From the IMG/VR virus record IMGVR_UViG_3300021085_000236, positions 1 through 22,769 of that record: a DNA stretch of 22,769 nucleotides; one strand, given 5' to 3'. The translations under genes were made by a program, and so were the position numbers. Below, in pieces: positions 1-10,008 of this stretch; position 1 is the stretch's first letter; every line of letters begins with the position of its first letter. A model generated the notes under the pieces. It did not search any database, was not told the origin of the DNA, and saw nothing but the letters and a program-made list of their open reading frames with translations. The DNA comes from a virus.

Positions 1-3000
1 AATACCGTTTACAGCATCTTGCCCATCAATATCACCAATATCTATCTGACCTCCTGAACCCTCTATAAAAGCATTTTCAAATATCTCTATACGGTTTTCA
101 TCAAGGACAATGTCACCATTCATAGTACCACCTGTTAACTTCAAATAGCGAGTATCATGATTATGTGAAGACGTTGCAAACCCTGTTGAGTCTATTCCAT
201 CTAAAGTTGCAGCATCTATGGTATTGGTAATAGAAAGAGTAGTAGCCTCGTTAAAAGAACCGTTGTACCTCATTGGCATACGTCTTATTAATTCCTCGCC
301 ACCTGTCTGTGCTTGGGCTAAGGTTCTAGCCTGTACATTAACGTCATACCCATCATTAGTTTGGTGATCATAAGAATACCATGTTCCATTAGAAGCGGAA
401 GATACATAATTACTTGCTGAGGTTGAATCGTTAACCTCTATAGTTAAACTTCCATTTGGACAGTCTATATGATATGAAGCACCACCACCTCTTAACCATA
501 TAACATGTTTCATTGTATGTGCTGTCCAATAAACACCACCACAAATTCTAGAGTAAATTTCTCCAAAATCATGAACATTAAGCATGTTAGGATAACCTCC
601 CCAACCACCAACACGAATATCGTATGTTAAAGTTAAACCACCTTTATGAGATGCAGTATTCCAAGTACTTGGAGCAGTTTCATTATAACCTCTAAATACA
701 GTTATTCTAGTCATCCTAGCGTTGGACGCTCCTGATATTACAACTGGATAAAATATATCATCATCTCCATTAACAGTAAAGTCGTATTGCTTACCAACAC
801 CGTAACTTTTGTTTGCGTGCATACCGTCAACAGTGTCGGCATCTACTCCTCCTCCAGAACCTTGAACTAAATTGCCTGAGTGCCATAAAGTATGTGTGTT
901 CCCGCCTGTAGTAAAAGTACCATTACCTCTTAAGTAATGTGTTCCTCCTACGTTAGATCCTATATATACACCGTAACTAGCGTTCCAACCAATAGCATCA
1001 GACATAGCATCTGATTTAAGCCAATTTCCTGTTTTAGCACCTACATCAAATAAATTTGCATACCAAGTACCATCATGCGTTAAACTAGCCTTAACTCCGT
1101 TATTGTATCTAAAAACGAATGGCGAATCTGATGTATCATCACCCCATGCAATAACTGGCTTATAATTACCAGTACTATATTCTTCCATACCAAATAAAAC
1201 TCCATCAGAGTTTGATTGAAACGATATAGAATATCCGTTGTCTGTTACATATGTTGGGTAATTTCCATCTCCTGCTTCTCTTTCCTCTGTTTTACCAATA
1301 TCTATTACAGTATTCCATTTAGCACCACTTGTATGATTATCGTCATATACAACTTGTATACCTTTTGATGTTCCATCTTTACCTACTATAAGGTCACCCT
1401 CAATTGTTGTGTCGCCAGTAACTGTACCTCCCCCAATAGGTAAATATAAACCATCGTGATCTCCATGATCTGTAGGTATAGTAGGTTTGTTAAGTATAAA
1501 CGCATCACTAGTCGTAGTAGTTTCATTCCAATCCGCTTGTACATTTGCTTCTGCGTCTGTAGGTGCGAATGAAGGTTTTCCTTGTATATTATCCCACCTA
1601 GCGTCTGGTACTTTAGTAAGTGTATTTAGATTTGTAAGACCAGGATCAGTTGTAGTCGAAATACTCCAACTATTTCCCCAAGTAGAATCAGCACTAGAAG
1701 CAGAATACCCTAGCCATAAGTTTTTAGCAATAATTTGAGCGTAATTTTGATTATGCCCACTTATTGCAAAACAAGTTTTACCGTTTGTGTTTCTACCAAC
1801 CTGTATAGTTAATCCTGAACTTAAATTTGGGTTATCTGTAGTGTATTTAAATCCTGTAAAACCTCCATTACTCTCTGGATTCCAATAACCATATATTTTT
1901 ATTGTACCACCTTCTTTTTGAGTGCTATAATCATCTTCAAATATCAACTCAAACCCACCCATAGAGTAGTTGTCTTGAGGCACATTAGTTGTTATAAGCC
2001 AGTAAGTACTTGAACCACCTGCATCTGAATAAACAGCATGAACTTTATCCCAAGTATGCATATCATGGTCGCCTTGCACTCCATGATTAATATATGTAGG
2101 TTTTATATCTGTAATCCCATAACCTGCTAGAGTAGTAGGAGTAGATGTAATTGTCGACCATGCTTGATTATGTGCACTTGGTGCAAACGTAGTAGGTACA
2201 TTGCTGAAGTTATTATAATCTAAATAATAAGTCCCTTGTTGTCCATCTAACTTATCTGAATCTAAACCATTACCCGATCCTTGTTTTGTTATTTGTGTAG
2301 GGTGTATCATTCCAGTACCTTCAGTTCCTTCCCACTGTGAAGAAGAAAAAGTAATACCAGTTAAATGAAATCTACCAGATCTATTTTTAAATTTTATTTT
2401 TCCAAAACTACTTAAACTTGTACCTGCAAAAGTTATAGTAGAGCCATCATGTTGACTTGCTCCTTCGTCACTATTTTGTACTGATTGATGTGTGTTTATT
2501 CTTCTTAAGAAAACTTCCCCACCATCTGACTGAACACCCAATACATCAACATAACCACCACTACTCCAAGTAAGATGTGAAATCCAACAAGATTGTGCCC
2601 CTGTAGGAACTGTAAATGTTATTGAACCTGTTCCATCATTATGAGCATAGCCTCCTGTAATATTAGGTTGACCCCATGCCTCGCTTGTTCCTGTAGACCA
2701 AGTTCCTGATCTAGACTCATAGTCGTCATTAACATCTAAAACAAATTCTCCATTTATTCTTTTTAATATACCGCCATGCGTTCCATCAACAGTATCAGCG
2801 TCTAATCCTGATCCTGAACCATCATTTGCTGAGTTCCAGATTTTAGTATCTGACCCTAAATAAGTAGTGTCGTAAGTTTGATTTACATAGGTTGTTATAT
2901 TAGTTATAGTTGGAGTTTCATAAATTACAGTTATACCTGCACCCTCTGTTGGATTAGAATGTAATATTGAGTGACCTAATGCGTCAACTACTACCTTAAC

Positions 3001-6000
3001 AGATTTATAATAAGCAACCTCTACATATATATCAGTATAGTAAACATTCTGACCAGAGTGATCCCAACCTGCATCTGTATGACTGCCTAATACGATCTTG
3101 TATCTTTGTATATCACCGTTATTACCTCTGTAATCTACAACTCTTAAATTTAAAGTTTGGTTATTAGTTCCGTTGTAGTATCCAAATAAATGATACTTAA
3201 CGTATCCTGAATTATACGTCTCTTCGTTTAATGTAAAATATATGTTCTGCCATGTAGTGTCCCAATGTTTTGGACAATAGTAAACACGACCTATATGATG
3301 TTTTCTAGCCTGTGCTCCACTTGCTCCTAATCCTGGAAATACGTGTCTATCGGTCACCCCAGTTAAATAAGGAGTTCCTGGATTATTTAAAATCTGTGAA
3401 TCACCACTTGTTGAAGTCCAATTAGCATTAACGTTTTGTTCTGCATTTGTTGGAGCGAAAGTTGTAGGAAGTGCAGATATATCTACACCATCAACCGTTG
3501 CACCTGATGACATCACTATGTTACCTCTATGAACTTCTACATTTCCATCATCGTATAAAGATAAACCCTGTTTTGGACCTGTAGAATAACTGTCTGTTGT
3601 AAATAAAGATATAGAAGTACCTGTTGATGAATTTTGTGATGCATAAATACCTCCTTGAACTTGCCCTGCTGTATTACCAGGAAATGTTATTAAAGGAGTA
3701 GTGTCAGCAGATCCAGTTACTCCACCCTCACCTCCTGCCGCATGCACAGCACCTAAAGATGTTTTAGTTGCTGTAAATTGTCTGTTAGCATCATTATTAC
3801 CTGATAAGCCTGTATCAACCGTTAATGTTCCTGCTAAATCTAAAGTACCTGGGACAGTAAGAGCGTTTGTGCTCTCTAACCACTGTAAATAAGAGTCTGC
3901 ACCAAAATAACCTCTAAGGTTGTCATTACCTGCACCCTCTTCTAAAGATAACCTTTCGTGAGAGACGTTAATGTTATAATCATTAGTATGCCAAGTTTTT
4001 ACTTTAGGCACACTATCTGATATTAAAAATTCAATATGATTTGAACTTGTACCTCCTGCAAAAGTATTATTACAATACCAAGTTCCATTCTCATTCCAAA
4101 AAACAGCCATAGAAACTTGCTCTGTTCCTGTTCCAGAAATATGACCAGTCATTCTATAAGCACCACCTGTAGGTAAAGCGTTACCATCGTTTGTTGTAAG
4201 TGTAGCAATATTTGTATTACTTGCTGCGTATGTTTTTCCCCATGAAACTCTATCTACAACACCTGCTTGCGTTACTTGACCATTTACTTGTAAGTTACCA
4301 GTTATTGTTCCTCCTCCAATAGGCAAGTATAACCCAGAGTGTGCAGGAGGTATTGTAGGCTTATTAAGTATATGAGCATCACCACTTGTTGCATTCCAGT
4401 CCGCTTGTACATTTACCTCTGCATTATCAGCAACTCCTGTAGCGGTTGAATAAGTGTCTCCATCAGTTGTTGTTAGTATTCTAACTCTTGATGAAGCGTT
4501 TCCTAAAAATATATTACCTCTTGCTGAATTAAAAGTTCCAGAGCCTATAGCCCCTGATGCAACACCTGGATTTAAATAAATATCTCCAGAAGATTCTATC
4601 GCTATTGCATCCTCAGACGTAGCACCACCATCATTTTGTGCTGCAATAAGAAGAACTCCATTTTCCGTAGAGTCCAATTCATTGTAGTGGTCGTTATTAT
4701 CATACCACCAAATATAACCTGCATCCGAAGTACTATTAACATTACTTCTAAACGTAATACCTGTAGAACCACCACTTGTACTCGGCTGTAAATTTATTGC
4801 CCCTTTATTGTAAGCAGGAGTTTCATTTCGACTATTGTTTACTAACTGTCCAGTAAAATTGTCATCTACGTCACTTCTTATGTATTTACTTTGAGTTGAA
4901 GAAGATGTTAAGTATCCTGCTAATGAATGATCTCCCCACCCATATGCAGAGTTCCAGTTGGCTGAAGTTGTTCCAGATGCTGTTGTTATCACTCCTCCTA
5001 AATAACCTCCTATAGATGATATATTACCACCTTGAGAGGCTGCCATTCTACTAAAAAACAACTCAAATTCAGATATTCCATAAGTTACATTTCCAGTAAC
5101 AAAAGGTGCCGAAGTTCTTGCAGTTAAAGTAAACTCAATATCTGTTAGCCAGTTGCCAATAGGTATAACACCTCTTAATTTACTGTTACCTATTTTATTA
5201 AGACTAGTTACAGTTGTCCAATTACCATCTTTATTTTTAACCCTTGCAGACCATGAAGCAGGAAAAGGATTGGAGTAAAAGTTTATATCAAAAAATCCGT
5301 TCGAATATGTTATACCGTTTGAATTAGGACTTCCTGTTGCTAAAGATTGAACATTTATATTAAAAATTTTAGTTTCACCTGCACTTGTACCAAACAATCT
5401 ATTTTGATTGTATTCCTCAAAGTTTTGGTTAGATAATTTCAAAGAAGCACCTGCTTCTGTTGTACCGTCAATAGTAACCACAAACCTATCATGTCTACCT
5501 GCTAAAGCGTTTGTCAATACACCATCGTGAAACTTTTGCCCTGCAAATGGATTAAATGGTTCATTAGGCTCAGATGAGTTTATATAACCAACTACATTAT
5601 TAACATGTATGTTAGTAGAGCCTTGATCCGTAGTCCAGTCTATTATAGAGTTCCCTGATGGTATTGTAGGCTTATTAAGTATTAAAGCATCGCCAGTAGT
5701 AGCATTCCAATCTGCTTGCACATTTGCCTCAGCATCCGTAGGTGCGAAGGAAGTAGGCAGTCCACTTATATCTACTCCATCAACTGTGGCATTTGCTGCC
5801 ATTACAATATTTCCTTTAAACTCTGCGGTTTTGCTTTTATCTAGCCTAAGAACAAGGTTTGGTGTGTTAGCACCTCCTGAATCTGTGTAAAATTCTAAAT
5901 ACCCATCTGCTGTATTTCCAGTGTTGTCTGTACCACCTTTAATAGCCGCTCTTAATGTTTTGTTATAACTACTATTACTATAGTAATTATCTGTAAATGT

Positions 6001-6648
6001 AATTATAGAACCTTTTTGATCTGTATCACTTTCCCAAGTGTTAAATAAATCAAGATGAGCGTTACTTGCTGATATGTTATTTTGAGTAACATGTTGTGAT
6101 TCTCTACTTATTGTTAATTTACCCCCAAAAGATCCTCCACTTGTAGCAGATACAAAATCTGTCGGGATAGCAGGCTTGTTTAGAATAAAAGCGTCACTTG
6201 TTGTAGTTGTCTCGTTCCAGTCCGCCTGTACATTTGCTTCTGCATCTGTTGGAGCGTGTGTTGCCTGTGAATGAGTGTACGCTGTTCCCCAATTAGTAAC
6301 ATCAGTTGTGCTAAAATGCGAATCATTCCATAATCTATTGTAATCTCCAAAAGTTTCTGAAGCGTCAGCAGATCTAATAAATAAATCGTTTGTATTGGTA
6401 GATAACGCTAACTGAGTATAGTAATTACCTGAATGTGTTTGAAAAGAAAGTATACCTACTCCATTATGAGATCCCGCAGGTTTGGCTCCTGCACCCCAAC
6501 CACCATCTGTAGGAGAAAGGATATAAGAACCTAAAGCATCATTATCAAAGCCTGTTGCTCCATTTCCTGATGCTCGTTCTATTGTAATACCTTTTAGGTT
6601 TATTTCACCCGCAGGTATTTTAATTCCATTTAAGAATTCTATTGCCAT
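1..6648 (-). CDS. Giant modular tail fibre / receptor-binding protein, C-terminus beyond the window
   Basis: One uninterrupted reading frame of 2216 codons runs from an ATG at 6648 to the left edge without a stop, so the C-terminus is missing. The protein is rich in G, S, T, N, D and aromatic residues and is built from repeated modules typical of long phage side fibres. These include five clear copies of a linker beginning APTDAEANVQADWN and ending ILNKPTIP (residues about 132, 302, 740, 1065, 1695), two LYLPIGGGT-TG segments, three GSG-x-LDADTVDG-like segments, and two NIVM-x-ATVDGVDIS segments. The N-terminus MAIEFLNGIKI resembles that of the next gene upstream, which suggests a shared docking site. 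It is the last visible gene of the leftward structural operon, 14 nt after its neighbour. Role inferred: host-surface binding. No enzymatic or chaperone domain is visible in the portion present. Confidence 0.88.
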   Translation of the reverse strand, partial: MAIEFLNGIKIPAGEINLKGITIERASGNGATGFDNDALGSYILSPTDGGWGAGAKPAGSHNGVGILSFQTHSGNYYTQLALSTNTNDLFIRSADASETFGDYNRLWNDSHFSTTDVTNWGTAYTHSQATHAPTDAEANVQADWNETTTTSDAFILNKPAIPTDFVSATSGGSFGGKLTISRESQHVTQNNISASNAHLDLFNTWESDTDQKGSIITFTDNYYSNSSYNKTLRAAIKGGTDNTGNTADGYLEFYTDSGGANTPNLVLRLDKSKTAEFKGNIVMAANATVDGVDISGLPTSFAPTDAEANVQADWNATTGDALILNKPTIPSGNSIIDWTTDQGSTNIHVNNVVGYINSSEPNEPFNPFAGQKFHDGVLTNALAGRHDRFVVTIDGTTEAGASLKLSNQNFEEYNQNRLFGTSAGETKIFNINVQSLATGSPNSNGITYSNGFFDINFYSNPFPASWSARVKNKDGNWTTVTSLNKIGNSKLRGVIPIGNWLTDIEFTLTARTSAPFVTGNVTYGISEFELFFSRMAASQGGNISSIGGYLGGVITTASGTTSANWNSAYGWGDHSLAGYLTSSSTQSKYIRSDVDDNFTGQLVNNSRNETPAYNKGAINLQPSTSGGSTGITFRSNVNSTSDAGYIWWYDNNDHYNELDSTENGVLLIAAQNDGGATSEDAIAIESSGDIYLNPGVASGAIGSGTFNSARGNIFLGNASSRVRILTTTDGDTYSTATGVADNAEVNVQADWNATSGDAHILNKPTIPPAHSGLYLPIGGGTITGNLQVNGQVTQAGVVDRVSWGKTYAASNTNIATLTTNDGNALPTGGAYRMTGHISGTGTEQVSMAVFWNENGTWYCNNTFAGGTSSNHIEFLISDSVPKVKTWHTNDYNINVSHERLSLEEGAGNDNLRGYFGADSYLQWLESTNALTVPGTLDLAGTLTVDTGLSGNNDANRQFTATKTSLGAVHAAGGEGGVTGSADTTPLITFPGNTAGQVQGGIYASQNSSTGTSISLFTTDSYSTGPKQGLSLYDDGNVEVHRGNIVMSSGATVDGVDISALPTTFAPTNAEQNVNANWTSTSGDSQILNNPGTPYLTGVTDRHVFPGLGASGAQARKHHIGRVYYCPKHWDTTWQNIYFTLNEETYNSGYVKYHLFGYYNGTNNQTLNLRVVDYRGNNGDIQRYKIVLGSHTDAGWDHSGQNVYYTDIYVEVAYYKSVKVVVDALGHSILHSNPTEGAGITVIYETPTITNITTYVNQTYDTTYLGSDTKIWNSANDGSGSGLDADTVDGTHGGILKRINGEFVLDVNDDYESRSGTWSTGTSEAWGQPNITGGYAHNDGTGSITFTVPTGAQSCWISHLTWSSGGYVDVLGVQSDGGEVFLRRINTHQSVQNSDEGASQHDGSTITFAGTSLSSFGKIKFKNRSGRFHLTGITFSSSQWEGTEGTGMIHPTQITKQGSGNGLDSDKLDGQQGTYYLDYNNFSNVPTTFAPSAHNQAWSTITSTPTTLAGYGITDIKPTYINHGVQGDHDMHTWDKVHAVYSDAGGSSTYWLITTNVPQDNYSMGGFELIFEDDYSTQKEGGTIKIYGYWNPESNGGFTGFKYTTDNPNLSSGLTIQVGRNTNGKTCFAISGHNQNYAQIIAKNLWLGYSASSADSTWGNSWSISTTTDPGLTNLNTLTKVPDARWDNIQGKPSFAPTDAEANVQADWNETTTTSDAFILNKPTIPTDHGDHDGLYLPIGGGTVTGDTTIEGDLIVGKDGTSKGIQVVYDDNHTSGAKWNTVIDIGKTEEREAGDGNYPTYVTDNGYSISFQSNSDGVLFGMEEYSTGNYKPVIAWGDDTSDSPFVFRYNNGVKASLTHDGTWYANLFDVGAKTGNWLKSDAMSDAIGWNASYGVYIGSNVGGTHYLRGNGTFTTGGNTHTLWHSGNLVQGSGGGVDADTVDGMHANKSYGVGKQYDFTVNGDDDIFYPVVISGASNARMTRITVFRGYNETAPSTWNTASHKGGLTLTYDIRVGGWGGYPNMLNVHDFGEIYSRICGGVYWTAHTMKHVIWLRGGGASYHIDCPNGSLTIEVNDSTSASNYVSSASNGTWYSYDHQTNDGYDVNVQARTLAQAQTGGEELIRRMPMRYNGSFNEATTLSITNTIDAATLDGIDSTGFATSSHNHDTRYLKLTGGTMNGDIVLDENRIEIFENAFIEGSGGQIDIGDIDGQDAVNGI
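1478..6255 (-). repeat. Dispersed 30-residue linker repeat inside the giant fibre gene (5 copies)
   Basis: Copies start, on the minus strand, at about 6255, 5745, 4431, 3456 and 1566, and each spans roughly 85-95 nt. The first and last copies encode 28 identical residues (APTDAEANVQADWNE followed by TTTTSDAFILNKP). The inner copies are more divergent, for example FAPTNAEQNVNANWTSTSGD at about residue 1064. The spacing is irregular (170 to 630 residues), so these are linkers between different modules and not a tandem array. Confidence 0.85.
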
Positions 6649-6662
6649 GTTCTGCTATTTTT

Positions 6663-7868
6663 TTATGATGCAGCAGAAAGAACGTTTACTGTTATACTAT
6701 CTGCTACTTGTCCTGATGCAAAAATTATCTTAACATTATTACTGTCTGTTAATTCTACTTCACAGTGAACTACCTTACTATCTTTATATGTTTGAACAAT
6801 GACGTTTGACGTTCCTAAAGCATGATTAAAAGTAAAATCAGTATCATTATCTGTCGCAGGTCCTGTTCCGTTTGCTGCCTTATTTTTTACTGTGTCTAAT
6901 GCAATAGATACATCTCCTAGGTCTGTCATAGTTCCAGAACCTGTAACATCTCCTGTAAGAGTTATCGTAGGGTCTGCACTTAAAACAAAGTCAAGGTTTT
7001 TATTTGTAGTATCATACGTTACATCTAATCCTGTTTCCGTATTACTAGTAACCATTCCACCGACAATATCCTTAATCTCATCATCAGTCCTAATGTCACC
7101 ATCTAAAGCAATAGTACCGTCATTATCTGGTAGCGTAATTGTTCTGTCAGCAGTTGGCTCTCCAATTGTAAGAGTTGTCTCAAATTCATCAGCAGTTGCA
7201 CCCTCAAATACAAATGCATCTGTAACATTAATTGCTGTTTGATTAACAGTAACAGTTGTTCCCTCTACATTAAGGTTACCCTTTATTGTTACAGTATCAG
7301 AACTTGCATCACCTAAAGTAACATTACCACCAACTGTTAAAGTTCCATCAACATTAAGACTACCATCAATTTCAACATCATTAAAAGTTACATTTGAATC
7401 TGTTGCAACCTCCTGACCAATAGAAACTTCACCATTAGTTACTGTAACACCAGTGCCACCTGTAATAGCAGCCTGAGCCATTGCATCAGTATATTGGGTG
7501 ATAGTGGTAGATATTGCTCCATTGGTTATAGAGATACCTGTACTTGCAGATATATGTGCTCTTACTTCAGCAGCACTAGGTCCTGTATATGTAAATACAC
7601 CTGTAGAGTTATCGTAAGAAAAACTACCATCACCTCCTGCATCAGATGCAGAAATCATTGCTCTTACTTCAGACTCATCTAGTTCATCTTGTAAGTTAAG
7701 CCAGTTACTTCCGTCATAAAACTGAAACTTACTTAATGAAGTATTAAAGATAACGTGACCTGCCGCAGCAGTCATTGCGTCTCTTTGAGTTGTAGTTTTA
7801 TTGTCTAACTTTACATTTTGGATCTCATTATCGCTGAGATTAATGTGGTGTAAATATTCTATTGCCAT
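6663..7868 (-). CDS. Fibre-like virion structural protein, 401 aa
   Basis: The protein starts MAIEYLHHINL, resembling the N-terminus of the adjacent giant fibre. A duplicated segment follows (EVRAMISAS near residue 67 and EVRAHISAS near residue 100, flanking a GGDGSFSYDNSTGVFTYTG stretch). Next comes a beta-rich region of the type DGSLNVDGTLTVGGNVTLGD, with GNLNVEGTTVTVN at about residues 195-210. The C-terminal 55 residues (FNHALGTSNVIVQTYKD through NNVKIIF) match the pattern of a small beta domain that I recall ending many marine phage fibre proteins. The gene lies 6 nt after the 407-residue tail gene and 14 nt before the giant fibre. Likely a short fibre, or an adaptor linking fibres to the tail. 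The exact role is not determined. Confidence 0.8.
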   Translation of the reverse strand: MAIEYLHHINLSDNEIQNVKLDNKTTTQRDAMTAAAGHVIFNTSLSKFQFYDGSNWLNLQDELDESEVRAMISASDAGGDGSFSYDNSTGVFTYTGPSAAEVRAHISASTGISITNGAISTTITQYTDAMAQAAITGGTGVTVTNGEVSIGQEVATDSNVTFNDVEIDGSLNVDGTLTVGGNVTLGDASSDTVTIKGNLNVEGTTVTVNQTAINVTDAFVFEGATADEFETTLTIGEPTADRTITLPDNDGTIALDGDIRTDDEIKDIVGGMVTSNTETGLDVTYDTTNKNLDFVLSADPTITLTGDVTGSGTMTDLGDVSIALDTVKNKAANGTGPATDNDTDFTFNHALGTSNVIVQTYKDSKVVHCEVELTDSNNVKIIFASGQVADSITVNVLSAAS

Positions 7869-7874
7869 AGTTTT

Positions 7875-9098
7875 TTAATTTAAATATACTTTACCTTTTG
7901 AGAGGGTTCGAAATGTGATTTTTATAACGTTCAAATTTACGTATTCTACAGCCCCGTACACAATATTATCGTATTCATCAACGAGTGTTACCGAAGGCTT
8001 TTTATTTAGACTATGCGTAACATCCCATTGTAAGGATGCTGTAGCAAATGTTTTTTCATATGTTGCAAATGGGTTATAGGTTGGAACATCCTCTATAGAT
8101 GTCCAAGTAACACTAACCCCAGTAGAGTAAATTTGTAGAGATACAAGACTTAACTCATCACCAGTATGAGTTCTAGGAACATCATTTCTAAGAATTGCCA
8201 ATATATCTCTAATAATATCTGTATTATCGTCATCAGATAATCCTGCATCTAGTCTTTTTACTAAAAGATCAAAACTAGTTATAACAAACTCGTAATTTTT
8301 TGAGTACTTCTGATATAAAGATTTATTATATCCATCATACGTTTCAACTAAATTTCTTAAAGTATTAAAGTAGGATATCATTTCTAACTTTGTAGGTACT
8401 TTATGAACCTTTACAGTATCTCTTTTTATACTTTTTGATTTAACACTAAACCAATTAAATGTAGAGTGTTGGTGAATTAAGGTCACCTCTAAATCAACAA
8501 TATATTTGCTATCATAAAATTTTGACGCTGTATCCGCTAGAGAAAATTCTCTATCGTCATTAGTAACCCCTGTTGTAGTTTGATTATTTATAGATGATCC
8601 ACTTATATTATTTTGACCAATAAAAAGTCTGTTAATACTACTTAGGTTATAATTTGTTACATCATAACTAGGTGTTGTATCTTTAACTTTTACAAGTGGA
8701 GTAAATTCATTTATATCTTGAAAGGTTGTAAGTTCTATTTTCTTAAAATCGTATGAAATTGTTTTCACTCTTTTAACAGTGTCTTCATCGCCAACGGTAA
8801 AACTATATTCAACTTTATACGATCCCTTACTAACTTGACCGTCACTTGGAGATAAAGGTAATATGTATTCAAAAACATTTAAGTCCCCAGTATTACCAGA
8901 TATATCTGCTACTCCTTCAGCCTGATGACTTCTTATTATTCCATCCGGTCTAGTTATTTTTATAAATACCTTAATTCCTGATTGAGAAGAACTATAAGTT
9001 GAGTTATCCGTAACCTTCAACTTTGGTGTTGAGGTTAAATCGAATTGAATTGAAAAATCTATAGATACAGTTCCTGTATCATTAGTGAATGTGCTCAT
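7875..9098 (-). CDS. Tail / baseplate-region structural protein, 407 aa
   Basis: I do not recognise the N-terminal two thirds, which is beta-rich and resembles an immunoglobulin-like or tail-attachment region (for example YILPLSPSDGQVSKGSYKVEYSF at about residues 78-100). A helical stretch at about 240-315 (MISYFNTLRNLVETYDGYNK onward) may mediate oligomerisation. The last 60 residues (WDVTHSLNKKPSVTLVDEYD, then YGAVEYVNLNVIKITF, ending KVYLN) are a recognisable variant of the small C-terminal beta domain found in phage fibre proteins, also present in the next gene. The gene begins 13 nt after the U-tract of an intrinsic terminator, so its transcription may depend on read-through. Position and domain suggest a tail protein that carries or anchors fibres. 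Confidence 0.7.
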   Translation of the reverse strand: MSTFTNDTGTVSIDFSIQFDLTSTPKLKVTDNSTYSSSQSGIKVFIKITRPDGIIRSHQAEGVADISGNTGDLNVFEYILPLSPSDGQVSKGSYKVEYSFTVGDEDTVKRVKTISYDFKKIELTTFQDINEFTPLVKVKDTTPSYDVTNYNLSSINRLFIGQNNISGSSINNQTTTGVTNDDREFSLADTASKFYDSKYIVDLEVTLIHQHSTFNWFSVKSKSIKRDTVKVHKVPTKLEMISYFNTLRNLVETYDGYNKSLYQKYSKNYEFVITSFDLLVKRLDAGLSDDDNTDIIRDILAILRNDVPRTHTGDELSLVSLQIYSTGVSVTWTSIEDVPTYNPFATYEKTFATASLQWDVTHSLNKKPSVTLVDEYDNIVYGAVEYVNLNVIKITFRTLSKGKVYLN

Positions 9099-9111
9099 AC
9101 ATATTAATAAT

Positions 9112-9149
9112 AAAAAAAGCCGGTCTCAGTACTTAATTTCCTGCGACCG
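9112..9149 (-). terminator. Intrinsic terminator after the 273-residue gene
   Basis: Read leftward, arms at 9141-9149 and 9121-9129 form a 9-bp stem with one mismatch (CGGTCGCAG against CTGAGACCG) around an 11-nt loop, followed by GC and seven Ts (9112-9118). GC-rich stems are rare in this AT-rich sequence. It begins 24 nt after the stop codon at 9174 and ends 13 nt before the next start codon at 9098. Confidence 0.85.
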
Positions 9150-9173
9150 ACCTTTAAACAAACCAACAACAAA

Positions 9174-9995
9174 TTATTTAAGCAATTTTACGATTTCTTG
9201 GTAAACTAATTCACCATTTTTGTTACTCAAAACAAAGTTAGTGAAGCCCTGTAAATAACTTGTTTTTGATGACCTTGGAACCTGCACGATAGTCTCGCCA
9301 GTTGACACCCATAAAAAGGTGCTAGAAGCCTTGTCGAACCTGATTAGTTTTTTGTCTAAAGCAGCCTTACATGTTGCCTGTATAGATTTATTTTTATCCT
9401 TACTTAGTGTTATAAACTCTTTTGGAGTTTTCTCTGCCATAATCTCTAACTCATCTCTTAAGATAGAAATATCTCTTTTTTCATCCTTATTCATTGATGC
9501 AATAAACTCTCTTACTTCAGCAGCAGAAAGTTCAGCAGCAACATTCATAGCATCTCTTCTTAGAGTTCTTAATTTTCTACTATCAGCAGCCTCTTTTTTA
9601 GGCTCTACTAATTTAAATATTGGAACAATACTTGTATCTCTATTTGGATTTGATGCGTTGTAGTTAGATAGCATTAAATATTGATAGATTTCTCTATCTC
9701 CTGTTTTACTACCTCTTAAAGCCATAAGACCTTTATCTTTTTTTGTAAACTGTATTGTATTAAAAGATGGTTTTCCTCCAATACCTAACGACCCAATAGA
9801 CGCAATATCTATGTAATCATCAGCCTCTTTATCATAAACTCTGTCTACTTGAGGTATCATATGAATAGATGGCATTATTACCTTTCCAGGGTTTTGCTTA
9901 TCATCTTTCACATTTAAATACTGAAATACCTTTACCTCATTTCTTTTTAATTGAGGAGGGGTTTTTACGTTGTTGTACTCTTTTGTTTTTATCAT
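9174..9995 (-). CDS. Unknown virion-associated protein, 273 aa
   Basis: I do not recognise a domain. The protein is lysine-rich and soluble, with no signal peptide or membrane segment. The first half looks beta-rich (GKVIMPSIHMIPQVDRVYD, then a GIGGKPSFNTIQFTKKDKG stretch). Residues about 135-195 are strongly helical and charged (SRKLRTLRRDAMNVAAELSA onward), and the C-terminus returns to mixed structure. It is flanked by two terminators and lies directly after the capsid gene, where head-completion, decoration or internal virion proteins are often encoded. The ATG at 9995 follows the leader AAAACCAACAAT without a Shine-Dalgarno sequence. The same 12-nt leader precedes the small-terminase candidate. 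Confidence 0.75.
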   Translation of the reverse strand: MIKTKEYNNVKTPPQLKRNEVKVFQYLNVKDDKQNPGKVIMPSIHMIPQVDRVYDKEADDYIDIASIGSLGIGGKPSFNTIQFTKKDKGLMALRGSKTGDREIYQYLMLSNYNASNPNRDTSIVPIFKLVEPKKEAADSRKLRTLRRDAMNVAAELSAAEVREFIASMNKDEKRDISILRDELEIMAEKTPKEFITLSKDKNKSIQATCKAALDKKLIRFDKASSTFLWVSTGETIVQVPRSSKTSYLQGFTNFVLSNKNGELVYQEIVKLLK

Positions 9996-10008
9996 AATTG
10001 TTGGTTTT

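Noticed and set aside
1487-3892. Plus-strand ORFs of 83 and 63 residues within the fibre gene
   Set aside because: They lie entirely antisense to a continuous 2216-codon frame with clear protein repeats, and their low-complexity S/V/A composition is what mirrored fibre codons produce.
1478-6255. Periodic repeats considered as a CRISPR array
   Set aside because: Repeats are irregularly spaced, diverged at wobble positions and preserve the reading frame, so they are protein repeats.
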